From Cristatella mucedo (lineage: Eukaryota; Bryozoa; Phylactolaemata; Cristatellidae), in assembly GCA_009760855.2 (NCBI GenBank), contig WPIO01000122.1, positions 646,001 to 710,000 on the forward strand: a DNA stretch of 64,000 nt, given 5' to 3'. Every line of letters begins with the position of its first letter. Positions within the stretch are counted from its first letter, which is position 1. Both the position numbers and the translations under genes were made by a program. The notes beneath the pieces were generated by a model. It searched no databases and was not told where the DNA came from. It saw only the letters and a program-made list of their open reading frames with translations. Positions 26,123 to 36,790 of the stretch are shown here, one piece after another.

Positions 26123-27629
26123 TTAAAATGTGAGTCCTGAGCATTCCATCTTTGCTGTGGTCAGCGTTTTGCTGCCAGTTTTATTTTTAAAACTCGTAAT
26201 TTTTTCTACTTTGACTACTGAATAGCTTTATGTCAATACGACATTTTAGATTTCACCCAGCAAATGAGACCTTATCTTAGGATAGCAAGTCATGGTGGTG
26301 ACAAAAACTCGGTTTTCTGCGCATCTGTGAACATGACTGAAACGTGCTTGCCAATCAACCAGTTACCCCGTGCAATTGCTGTGGTCCCCGCCACGCCCTT
26401 GCAGCTGCAGGAACCCTACGGTTGTGCTTATCTTTTCGAACACAAGTTGGAGGTTGTAAATAGCTGAGTCGCTGTCCTAATGCATATGCTGACGACATCC
26501 GTGTATAAATCAAATCAAAAGATGATCGTAAAAAAGACACGACGAATATGATATGTTTAGCTGTTAGGATGGAATTTCGGTTAGTGTTTCGCAAGGCAAA
26601 CGAAAGTTGGCGTAGTTACTGTGATATTTTTTATTTTATTGTGAACCATTGGGAGCTAAAATTGCTAATTCTCCTAATGTTCTAGACGATGCACTTTTCT
26701 GAGTACGTTATAGGCCAGAGCAGTGATTATCAATTTCGCCTCAAACCTGATCCAGGCATTTTGACTTACAGAGGCAGGAGAAGAAATGAGTCAGTCATCG
26801 TCTGGCTGGCCTGCCAGCACCGACTGAGGAAGTCGTTAAGCACCTACTACTCAAATGCTTGAATTATATTTGAATTAGCACCTGAGAGCCATCTGCACAC
26901 CGTGTATGAAACTGGTCCTACCCTGGCAGATTCCTTGCTACGAGCCCTAGTGATATCAGCATGGGGCAGCCTGTAATGCTCCGAGAAAGACAGTTTCAAG
27001 CTCTATCTGCTCACGGCTGCCTAAATTCGGCCTAGGAGTAAGGAGCTGAGCTACTGAGAACTCTAGCAACTGAGATCTTAGGCAATAGTGCAGAGGCATA
27101 TTTAAGCGACCTGGATAGATCTTATTTCTTTGAGCACTAAATACATGACCTGGGTATATTATACGACTATTATTTACGACTGCTTCATACGAATATTAAA
27201 TAAAACTTAGGCCCATATCAAAATTTTTTTTGATCAGGAGAAGCTGGATTTTAATATTTCTAAAGGCCAGTGTACCGTCAACTACTTTTTGCAAAAGACT
27301 CTGTTAAAAAGCTGTACGAGCCAATTATGGAGCTCTTTGGGTATACAACTATTTTAGGAACATCATATTCCGTGAAAAAATGGCAGAGTATTAAGTATTT
27401 CATCAGGCCTGTCGTATTTTCGAAGGCCCATCTTAACACTTGTTTGGGATGTATCACTAAATATGGAAAACTATCTATGTCATTCAATACATTTTTACTG
27501 TAAAAGAACTAAAACTGCTCACCGTGACCAAGACCGAGTTGAAATAGGTTATCTGCATGTGGAGGTCACAATTCCGACTAGCCTCCAGTTGTTTCATATC
27601 ACTAGATAAGAAAATTATTACTTTCATTA

Positions 27630-27695
27630 TATATTTAAATATTGGCCTCAGAAAGCTTAATCTCTGCTTAGGCATTGTACATATGCTGTAAAGGA
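27630..27695 (-). repeat. Degraded solo LINE-A tail
   Basis: The reverse strand shows the CTTCCTTTACAGCATATGTA entry, then a CCTAAGCAGAGATTAAGC stem, then GAGGCCAATA. The order matches LINE-A tails, with many substitutions. Confidence 0.5.
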
Positions 27696-29108
27696 AGCTT
27701 TACCATTTATTGTGTAATGACATGCACAATTCCAAAAAAAATAACATGGTTACTAATAGCATGTACTAGGTAAATAATAATTTAAAACTTATGGTGAAGT
27801 CGGCGTTATCACAATCCCATCATTTTTATATTTGATGCCAGTTGCAGTTCCCTCGTAATAGTCTTTCAAATCATCAATTTTGAGTTCATCAAACGACAAG
27901 CTGCCTATAGTGGCAGTAACCTATCGCACTGGATATACATAGTAATCCACTATCTCGGATTGACCTGATGTAGTCTCCATTGCGTGTGCAAGCAGTCAAT
28001 CTTTCCTAGTTACAAGTAGCTTAAACCTTCATGATTACAACACATCTGACGCCGCAACACCAAATTTGGTACACTTACTTACTCATTTTCTCTCTATCTC
28101 ATGTGCATGACCTTACTCACACATAGGGTCACTTAATTGACCGAATTCTCAAGTAAAATTGCACATGCTGTGATCACCTATTATTATCATCACATTCTGC
28201 CACATCTGACCACATGCAGACAGCATTTAGTCTACAGAGTGTACCCTTCTAAGCATGTAGAGTCACCCGTAAATCGTCACGCATTAATACCCTTGCCATT
28301 GATGCATTCCGTGAAAGAACAACTTATTTTCCCTGCTGTCCGATATTCATTTCTACCTGTCACCATTGGTAGAATGCTACAGCACATAGGTGGGTGACAT
28401 GCTTACCTATTACTAAGCCTATTGTGCACCCTCCCCCAGAAGGCTTATGGTTCACCTCAGACATTAAACTAGCTTTGCTTACCAAGCACGAAATTTCAAC
28501 GGCATACAAAGATCATGACTGGCTGTAGATCGACAGGCACACTGGGTAGCACAGGACCTATTGCAGATCCTCCCTACCGATCCTAAGAAAGGCTAGGCCT
28601 AGCTCATGTAAACGTATTGCTGAATCGAAGATGCCCGATCCAAAACGCCGATGTTTACAAACGACCACCTTCTTAACCACTACTAAGTTAGCTCCTGAAT
28701 TAGTGGTAAGTGTGCAGATATCTGTCTTCGATTTTCAGTTTTTCGGTCCCAAAAAGCTATTGGTCGACAAGATCAGATAGCCCACCCCTTTGGCAACAGC
28801 GTTCCTTGTGGACTTTCGTTCATCAATTCTGTGCGGTACCTTGACGATTAGATTGTCGGGTTGGTCGCAACCAGAAACTATTTTCCATTCACAGAAGAAA
28901 AATGGTCCTCTAGACCGTTATCATGATCCTGTGTCTCTCTGATTGTTTTGATCAATCTTTTGGCTGCTGGGGAATCTATGTAGCAGCAAGTGCTTTTTTG
29001 AGCGTCTTTTAAATCGCCAGGGAATCACTTACGCAGGACTACAGTGGTTCATGCTTCAGTGAGAAACACGAAAGCATTGACATGAAATGGCATGCATCAT
29101 CCGAGAAA

Positions 29109-29354
29109 TCACTGAAGTACGATTAGCTCGAGGGCTCTTTGGATAGTCTGGTTCATATCAAGCTTTATACCCTCCATCTTGCAGATGTGACTGCCAAGTT
29201 GAATCCATACGTTTCCTTCGATAAAGATTATACTTCGTTTTAGCTTGACATTGATATCTCTCAGCAATCCAGCACTTTGAATTATATCAACTACCTTGCT
29301 GGGTGTGCTGGTTACATCAGCACATATATGGCTAAGTTTTACCGATGCACCCAA
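29109..29354 (-). other. Unidentified 81-codon frame
   Basis: The frame begins at TTG and encodes a well-balanced, charged protein (VKLSHICADVTSTPSKVVD, then DINVKLKRS, then GSHICKMEGIKLDMN). Its composition looks more like real coding than the Ser/Leu-rich chance frames around it. I do not recognise a family. No convincing splice sites flank it, and the reading frame is stopped immediately downstream. Confidence 0.2.
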
Positions 29355-29384
29355 CTTACTTACTTACGAACAAACCAATTTAAT

Positions 29385-29892
29385 TCAAAGAACCGAAAAC
29401 CTAATGCTCAAAATTGGCTTGGCTAGCATATCTGCTGCCAACTCGCCATGAAGCCATAAAAGTCCTGTTCCAAAGGGACCTTTCGTTAAATGACCACATC
29501 AGCTCTGGCACGTCGAATTCTGTCAATCTACTTGCTGCCTGTATTGAAGACGTTCTTTCGTGGGTTGTAGCAAACTTTCTTAATTTGAATTTTGATTATT
29601 TACGTAATTTACCTAAATCTACGACTTATTGCTTATTAGTGCAAAGATCCCCTGTCTTGACGGCATATAAGAAATAACTAAATGCGTATGTATTCAACGC
29701 AGCATTTAGTGTATCTGGGTGATTCGTCCTTAGTGTACTTAGGCATTCTGACGCTGTGCATGCTGCTTCCTACCAGATTTGCATTCTGACCCTTTGCATG
29801 TCACCTCAAACCAGGTTACACTTGTTATTATTGAGCATGCTTCTACCAATAATTGCATTATGCTTCCTTTGCAGCATATGTAAAGCACCCGT
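29385..29892 (+). pseudogene. Rearranged LINE-A 3' part
   Basis: Contains two LINE-A blocks in the wrong order. First comes ENLMLKIGLASIS with a degraded LSLNDHISSG. Then comes NLLAACIEDVLSWVVANFLNLN, which in intact copies lies upstream of the first block. The usual 3' UTR with GTGCATG motifs follows. The tail is cut at its start, where a GA microsatellite begins. Confidence 0.65.
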
Positions 29893-30068
<176 letters not shown>

Positions 30069-30324
30069 TGGGAATTTCTCTTAGGGCAAGGACTTGTTGA
30101 ATTTTGTCGCAGGTGTGCAGTCACAGAATATTCTAAAGCGTTCTTCTATAAAAAATATTGGCTTCACAATAGCCACTCTGGAAGGCATTACCACACCGAG
30201 TTCGTGTAGTCGCACTTTCATAATGGTCAGAAATCTAGAATCTGGCGGTATTGACTAAAAGACTCTCTTGGCATACTTGACTAGCTTTAATCAAGAGGAT
30301 AAAAATGGTCTCTGGTGGGGAACG

Positions 30325-30415
30325 GAAATTCCCCCCGGGTGTTTTACCCGGACATTACGCCCCGACAATCCCCCCGGACGTTTCCCCGCTGGGTAGGACA
30401 TTCCCCACGGGTATG
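30325..30415. repeat. C-rich iterated motif, about 13-nt units
   Basis: About six imperfect units resemble ACATTCCCCCCGG (variants ACATTACGCCCCG, ACAATCCCCCCGG, ACGTTTCCCCGC, ACATTCCCCACGGG). The family is unknown. Confidence 0.7.
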
Positions 30416-30416
30416 T

Positions 30417-30866
30417 GGTTTAGGGTTTAGTGCTTACGGTTTAGGGTTTACGTGTTATGAGCTTGTGTGCACGTGCATGTTGCTAAACAGCAAGCTACTT
30501 GGAACAATCGGAACGAAACCGAACTCAACAACGTTTAATCAACGACTCTATCTGCAGACGTTAATGCTAACGGAGCTTCCTGTAGTCAGTGCAAGGAATG
30601 CTGTACTCTGATTGGCCAGCACTGTTGCTAGTGTTGCAGCAGCAGGAACGCTCGCCTCGATTGGTCAGTCAAGATCGTGAGGCCCACCCGAGCCTAGATC
30701 AGGTAGGTGACAACATCCAGGTGCGGCACTGTCATTGGCTTGGGTATGAATTCTCTGTTATGATCTCAATATATATAATTCATTTGCATTTGTCAACAAT
30801 TGTCTAGGGGTTTAGGGTTAAGTGTTTATGGTTTAGGGTGTAATGTTGAGGGTCTTAGGGTTTAGT
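30417..30866 (+). repeat. Two patches of TTTAGGG-like repeats
   Basis: 30417-30452 and 30808-30866 each contain several GGTTTAGGGTTTA words with degenerate neighbours (CTTACGGTTTAGGG, TTAGGGTCTTAGGGTTTAG). About 350 bp of ordinary sequence lies between the two patches. They are too degenerate and too short to be an active telomere. Confidence 0.6.
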
Positions 30867-31421
30867 GCAGGCTGCGCCTCCACCGCCTAAATCCACCCTC
30901 GCTCGTATTCCGAGCTTAAATTAGAGCGTATTAGTGCGTAACCAGATTTCCTAAGATCACTTTATACTCAGTAGACCTCTGAGGCTTCGCGCTCGTTTGC
31001 AGGAACGCACAGCGAGCCATAGAGCGAGCCCGCTTTGACGGGTACGAACTAGTGCCTGGCGGCGTCGAGCAGGACCGAACTTCCCCGGGACAGAACTAAA
31101 TAGCTCTCCAACGCTGCTGCAGTTACCGTCACCATAGTCGCAGCTACTGCTGCTCGATCCATAAGAAACCATCCTTCCAATCCATACATCCTTCTAATTA
31201 TACTGTGCTGATTTTCTTTCAATAGAGCGTGAACTTTGTTGGATCATATATTTATATGTAGCCGAGTTCACGGGTGCTAGCCTATTCTCACTAGGGCCCC
31301 CTTCTATCAGCGTCCGTTCTCAGTCGTTAGGCAGAGCTTCCCGGCAACATCGGCTCTCAGGTGATCAACCGGGTATACAACGTTCTATACAATACTAAAC
31401 ACGCATAAGCTATACAAAGGG

Positions 31422-31834
31422 TGTAGTTTGGTCGAACAGCAGAGAGCCAGCCGATGCCCAACACCGACAGTTTATTCCCAACACACGGAGCCCTCGAGCG
31501 CACGACTCCCCTCAGCCCCTACTCTCACACCACTCCTGTCCCCTGGTCGACTCCGATGATTCATCAACCACAATGGTGCACCGGCCGACCCTGATGGTGA
31601 ATCCACCATCTGGCCACCAGCTGGTCCATGCCACATCAAAGGCCAACCACAGCAGTGCACTGGCCGACCCTGATGGTGAATCCACCATCAGGCCACCAGC
31701 TGGTTACCGGCCTGTGTCCATACCACACCACAGGCGGACCACAGCTGTGCACTGGCACCTCTCGGTGGTGCTTCTAACAGCTCACCAGTGGCTTATCAGA
31801 GGAGCCTGCATACAATACATACATACGAACTACA
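31422..31834 (-). repeat. LTR, left copy (3' LTR of the element)
   Basis: 413 bp, TGTAGTTTGG...GAACTACA. It carries internal tandem repeats of about 80-93 bp: the words GACCCTGATGGTGAATCCAC and GGCCACCAGCTG each occur twice, and GTGCACTGGC recurs a third time. Confidence 0.93.
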
Positions 31835-31940
31835 AGCTCCCTTGACCTTAAGGTCACAATTCAGGAGCCGGCATACAATACATACATACATACATACATA
31901 CGAACTACACGCTCCCTTGACCCTAAGGTCATAAGTTTGT
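31835..31940 (-). repeat. Polypurine tract and duplicated LTR edge
   Basis: On the reverse strand, AAGGGAGC stands directly before the left LTR start, as expected for the polypurine primer of plus-strand synthesis. The block made of this tract plus the first bases of the LTR (TGTAGTTCGTATGTATG and the following GGCTCC part) is present a second time about 70 bp inside, with an expanded CATA run. Confidence 0.75.
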
Positions 31941-31987
31941 AGCACCAACACATGTAGCTGCAAGGTACAGAGCAGCAATGAGCAAGC

Positions 31988-33960
31988 CTATCCTGTCAGT
32001 ACATAGTCGTCGTACCGGTGTGGAAGTGTCACAGTGCGCCTGGGCCGCTGTACTGGTTCAACTCTGTCGCCTTCAGGTGCAAGGGGTGCCTCTTCCTGCC
32101 CTGGTACGAGACGCAAGTCGGACACGTGGCGACGCACACCATCGATCTCGATTCGCACGCCCTGGCCATCACTGGTTACCGTGTCCTCGGGCCACACGGT
32201 CGTGCAACGAGCGCCAGCACGCTTCACAAAGAATCGCTTTCCGACCGCATATTGAGCTGTCCTCGGGCCTTGATCTGTCTGTGCTCTGAAGAGGAGGCTT
32301 TTCCGCTCATAGGAGAACAGCCTTCTGCAGTGCACCGATTCCTCATGAAACCGGCTGTTGGCGAGATGTTGTACCAATACACCACCATCAGAACATTCTT
32401 GCCCGTGCGAGCCGCCATTCCCTTGATGGTCCTGGGGTTTTGCTCAACGATGCCGTTGCCGGAGGGTTTATAGGTGCAACAGTATATGGGCTCGACGCCC
32501 CAACGGTCGCAAAGACCGCGAAGAGCTGTGTTGAACGAAAGCTCGTACCGTTATCCATGAGCAGCTGCTGCTGAGGGCCACGCTCCCTAAAAAGTTCGCC
32601 CAGATTTTGCACCAATGAGTTGTCTCCCTCGTCGGGTATTTCCCTCCAAATAGCGAAATGGCTCGGTCCAAATTCTACCACGGTCAGAAATTTTTGGCCC
32701 TTGAAATGCGTTACGTCGCAGGCCAGGCGCTGCCAATTCTCGCTTACATCCAGCACGGCTGCACTCCATGCAACTGCTGCAGGTTCGATCGAATAGCAAC
32801 GAAGGCAAGCCTTAACGACGGCTTCGACGTCCTTCCGCCGGATAGTAGCTTTCGGGTGGCACATTCTGGCAAGGTGCAGTGTCCTGTCAACTCCAAATTG
32901 GTAAAGGCTGTGGAAACTCTTTAGGTCTACTCCGACCACCGGCGAAGACGCCTGCTCTGGAACAGCGAGACAGCTTACATTCGCCCTCATCCATTTCTGA
33001 ACGACGCGGGTCAGCTGGTCAGCTTTATTGTTGGATGATCGCACCAGGACTACGGAAGCCTGCAGTCCACACTCTGACGCCGTGTCAGCTATCAGCACTA
33101 GCCTGCGTTTGATGAGCGCCTCTCTCATGCCGTGGGCTCGTACAGGCCTATCTCCAACTAGCAGTGACTGTAGCCATTCGTGAACAGTTGCTGAATCTGT
33201 CCAAATCCCTACCTGCCGTAATGACCAAGCAATGGCCAGATTGAGGCCCTTGATGATAGCCTCCAGCTCAGCAAGATTTATGTGGGCTACGTCGTCAGCT
33301 TTTCGCAGCCAGGAGGCATCCTCGACGATTCTTCCTCCTATATCTAGGCATGTGCAGAGAGCAAGGCTGCTGGCATCACACCAGAGGATGCCACTATCCA
33401 AATTCGGCACATTCCAAATGCCTGAAACTGGATCGTCGGCATGCAATCGCTGCATCAATTCACTCGCCACGGCTATAACATTTTTACTCACGACTGAGTC
33501 CCAACCGACATCGCCAGCGGCTCGCTATAAGTAACTGCATGCCGGGCAAAGCCAGCCTGCGATTGGGAAATGCCCGATCAGCTGCCCGCACCACGAAAAC
33601 AGCTGGCGTCGTGATGGGGCATTGGGCAATGTTCTCACCAAGTTATCGCTGCGCCAACAAAGCTCCTCACCTTCCTTTGGCCTGCATACGCGAAGGCCAA
33701 GGACCCTTCCACCAGTGAGGCTTTCTGGCGGCTTAGCATCCAAACCAAATGTTCGTAGCAAGTCTATTACCTCACCATTCGAGACGACGCTCTTATTGAC
33801 AACAATATAGTCGACAAACGAATCGGTACCAGTACGACCTCGCTCATCAATGGACAAAACCTTTAAAAGAATCGCGGTCATTATTTTCGGGGCTACATTA
33901 AGTCCGAAACAGAGTCGTATGAGGCAGTACCGACGGCCTTTGTACTCTACGACCTGATAT
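31988..33960 (-). pseudogene. pol: reverse transcriptase end, RNase H, integrase
   Basis: Starts with the RT palm piece LCFGLNVAPKIM. The active site reads SFVDYIVVN, where functional enzymes have two aspartates, so the second is lost. A VLGLRV segment follows, then RRQLFSWCGQLIGHFPIAGW. A stop at 33525 interrupts a frame that then continues as RNase H with all four acidic residues present (WCDAS, AELEA, TDSAT, NKADQLTR). Next comes an integrase with an HHCC finger (TLHLARMCHP...CLRC) and the core aspartates in ACDVTHF and MDNGTSF. After a frameshift near 32450 the core glutamate follows in GIVEQNPRTIKGMAA. Another frameshift leads to the C-terminal KRFFVKRAGARCTTVW region and RHVSDLRLVP. Dead through several independent mutations. 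Confidence 0.9.
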
Positions 33961-34087
33961 TGCAGAGAGCAGGATCAACATGTACCTGCAAGCGAAGACA
34001 CCTCGGAGTTTTCGATGAGGACACGTACCGATGGAAGGCGAGCCACAACGGAGGGGAAAGCACCGGCGCAGTAATGCGGGCTCTCCC

Positions 34088-34820
34088 CTACTCATTTTTT
34101 AGCCAGTTTGGTACGACGGCCCGATCCGAGCAAATAGCAGTGAGACGTTGAATGCTCACACAGACGTAACCGTGCCTCCCGCGACCACAACGTGCCGCTT
34201 TAGAAGGACAATCACTGCGTAAGTGCCCGATGGCCTTGCATAGGAAACACACATCATCTCTGTTAGTTGGTGCCTGGGGAGGCCATCCCGAACGAGAACC
34301 GGATGCGAAGCAACTTTCTGCCGCCTTCGGAATGCTTACGCTCGCCTTCACTATGACGCGAGCCTTCTCGACAAGAACATCCGCAGGCATTTCCGCGAGG
34401 TTGCATGAGGCTTGGAGGTGTCTCTTTGCGACCTCCGGCTGCCCAGCAATCAAGGCACATTTGAAAAAATCACCAGCCACCAGGCTAGCCAACCGATTCA
34501 AGTCCGCCCAAAAGCCATCCACGTTTTCATCTTCAGCAAAGCGACGCGAGGCGAATTCCTCGTAGGCATCAAAGTGATTCGGCGAGAATGCTGCCAGCAG
34601 TGCTTTTCTTACCGCGGCGTAATCTTCATTAGCTGCCCCGGGGACGCCATCGTATACAGCGTATGCCACACGTGTAAGGAATAGAGGCAGGAAATTTTGC
34701 AATTCATCAACCCCTTGCATCTTGGCCTATCTTTCGAACCAATTTAGCCATTCAGCGAAGTCTCTGCTGCCATCGAATTGCGAAATTTTTTGATTCCATC
34801 AGTTGTACTTTCAGACTCAT
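34088..34820 (-). pseudogene. gag with CCHC zinc knuckle
   Basis: The likely original start is the ATG at 34820, 41 nt inside the right LTR. One base is missing in the A-run soon after, and a TAG at 34727-34729 interrupts QFDGSRDFAEWLNWFER. From 34720 the frame is clean for 210 codons: NFLPLFLTRVAYAVYDGVP, then a capsid-like helical region with FSPNHFDAYEEF and FWADLNRLASLVAGDFF, then the nucleic-acid-binding knuckle C-x2-C-x4-H-x4-C (CFLCKAIGHLRSDC). It packages element RNA in functional relatives. The frame ends without the expected protease, which matches the internal deletion seen before the RT fragment. Confidence 0.88.
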
Positions 34821-34861
34821 CTTTATACGGACCACACAGTCGCTCCCGCCGAGAAATAGCT

Positions 34862-35274
34862 TGTAATTTGGTCGCACAGCAGAGAGCCAGCCGATGCCCA
34901 ACACCGACAGTTTATTCCCAACACACGGAGCCCTCGAGAGCAGGGCTCCCCTCAGCCCCTACTCTCACACCACTCCTGTCCCCTGGTCGACTCCGATGAT
35001 TCATCGACCACAACGGTGCACCGGCCGACCCTGATGGTGAATACACCCTCTGGCCACCAGCTGGTCCATGCCACATCAAAGGCCGACCACAGCAGTGCAC
35101 TGGCAGACCCTGATGGTGAATCCACCTTCTGGCCACCAGCTGTTTACTGGCCTGTGTCCATACCACATCACAGGCGGACCACAACTGTGTACTGGCACCT
35201 CTCGGTGGTGCTTCTAACAGCTCACCAGTGGCTTATCAGAGGAGCCTGCATACAATACATACATACGAACTACA
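34862..35274 (-). repeat. LTR, right copy (5' LTR of the element)
   Basis: 413 bp, TGTAATTTGG...GAACTACA, colinear with the left copy without length change. The first G of its TGTAG end has become A, and most other differences are single substitutions. In element orientation it would drive transcription leftward. Confidence 0.93.
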
Positions 35275-35279
35275 AAGGG

Positions 35280-35861
35280 GGAACAAGACGAGTCTACAGG
35301 GGAAGGTCCTGTACAAGGTAAAGTACAGGTGCGCGAGATTATGTGCCAGGCGAGAACAAATATGTTAGTTATCAGTCGGCTTGCACAGTCTTACCATCAC
35401 ATGACTCCGTCCCACCAGTACAATCGTACGCCGTCCGAGACCCAGCTAGCTGAGCACTCTGGGATAGACGGAGCAGACGTCCACAACCGTCGAGAGCTTT
35501 CGCCTACAGTCGCCAACACACTGGGGAAGGGAGGGTAACGAACACGTTACACGGGGAACGCTGAATATACAAGTCACAACAACGAGCGTGCTATCCAGCT
35601 CCACTCCGGCCTTGGGTACTCGTTGCCTTGCGTGCGTGACAACATCGCCGGAGCACGCCTGCAGCCATCCAGGTGCATAACTCGGCGAGACAGGGAGCCT
35701 CTCCAACACCACGACTTACTTAGCCAACTTCTACCTAAGAACCCCAATGAACCCACATTACCGCTCATCCAGCCATTCCGTAGGTCCTAACCCGGCCTAG
35801 CCGGTGACTCTTACCCACATTACAGCCGTCAGGTCCTAGCCAACCAAACCTAACCTGGGTA

Positions 35862-35956
<95 letters not shown>

Positions 35957-36790
35957 ACACACACACGTGAGTGTTTGCATTCTTAGTTATAAATTCGTCA
36001 ACATAGGGTGGGAAATTTGCTTCCCCAGGGATGGGTAAATATCCTACAAACATCTCTGGTAAAGGTTAGGGTTACTCTTTTAACACTATCTAAAGCGTAG
36101 TTCTTATGCTTCAAAAAAAATTCTTCACGTGTATGCCAACAGTTTCAAGTAGTTTACAAGCTTACAGGTATGCATCATCAGCTGCGTCAGGCCAAATTAG
36201 ATAAAAATACTTTGAGGAATTGAACGTCAGAGACTTCCCGAAGCATCAAAGAAAAATATTCAACTGAATGTGTCTAATGAGGTTGTATGCCTCAAAAGCG
36301 AGGTAGTAACCAACGTCAATTACCTTACTTCACTGGCTTGGACAACGTGTTGAGCTTGTTATCAGTGTATCCAGAAATACAAGGCAGGCTCCCCTGATCT
36401 GTTTCAGTTCCGTTGATTGCAAGTTTGTTTCAGAATCTCAGCCTTGGGATAATGTGCTTGCTCTTCACGTCTCCGGTAGTTTGTTCGAGTAGTGCAGTAT
36501 GCATCCCTTTATTGACCGTGGCAAGCGGTGGCGATAGCTGCATCGGCTCTTCTACCGCTTTGTAAATAAAGCTGTACAATCAGACGACCTTTATTTTATT
36601 CTCTTAAACACCGACAGCTTTCCTATATCGCTTAGTGTTACGGTTAAAGTTCGCTGGCAGACAGTGGTGGTTGGCTTAACCCCTGCTTAATCAGGTTGCT
36701 CACTCCGGAATGGCAATCCTGATCTTGAGTGAGCAATATGTAGGTCACCCGGGCAGGATTTTCTCAGGCGCGATTCTTTTTTACAAGTAG
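35280..36790. other. No gene recognised
   Basis: A GC-richer stretch to about 35860, then a CA microsatellite, then AT-rich DNA. The ORFs are short and without motifs. Confidence 0.4.
35862..35966. repeat. (AC)n microsatellite
   Basis: About 100 bp of AC dinucleotides with one AT interruption near the right end. Confidence 0.97.

Larger units (their letters stand above)
26123..29384. other. Mostly unassigned
   Basis: Only short frames. The two items listed separately are a solo LINE tail at 27.6 kb and an unidentified 80-codon reverse frame at 29.1-29.35 kb. The reverse strand of 28.5-29.1 kb has decayed frames (for example LPKGWAI, RPIAFWDRKTENRR) that might be retroelement remains, but I cannot assign them. 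Confidence 0.35.
31417..35279 (-). mobile_element. Ty3-type LTR retrotransposon with target duplication
   Basis: The element proper spans 31422-35274 and is flanked on both sides by the 5-bp target duplication AAGGG (31417-31421 and 35275-35279). Both LTRs are 413 bp and begin TGTA and end TACA, with short inverted ends (TGTAGTT/AACTACA in the left copy). The internal part is about 3.0 kb and reads on the reverse strand as gag, then a truncated reverse transcriptase, RNase H and integrase, the Ty3 order (RT-RH-IN). By hand alignment the LTRs differ at about 18 positions (around 4%), so the insertion is neither brand new nor very old. Protease and the first part of reverse transcriptase are missing, and stops and frameshifts make it non-autonomous. 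No tRNA-complementary primer site was found directly beside the right LTR. Confidence 0.92.

Noticed and set aside
30325-30866. CRISPR-like or telomere array
   Set aside because: Units are adjacent without spacers, and the repeats are too degenerate for a telomere. The genome is also animal-like, so CRISPR is not expected.
31978-34684. Many plus-strand ORFs up to 151 codons
   Set aside because: They are antisense shadows of the gag and pol genes of the LTR element.
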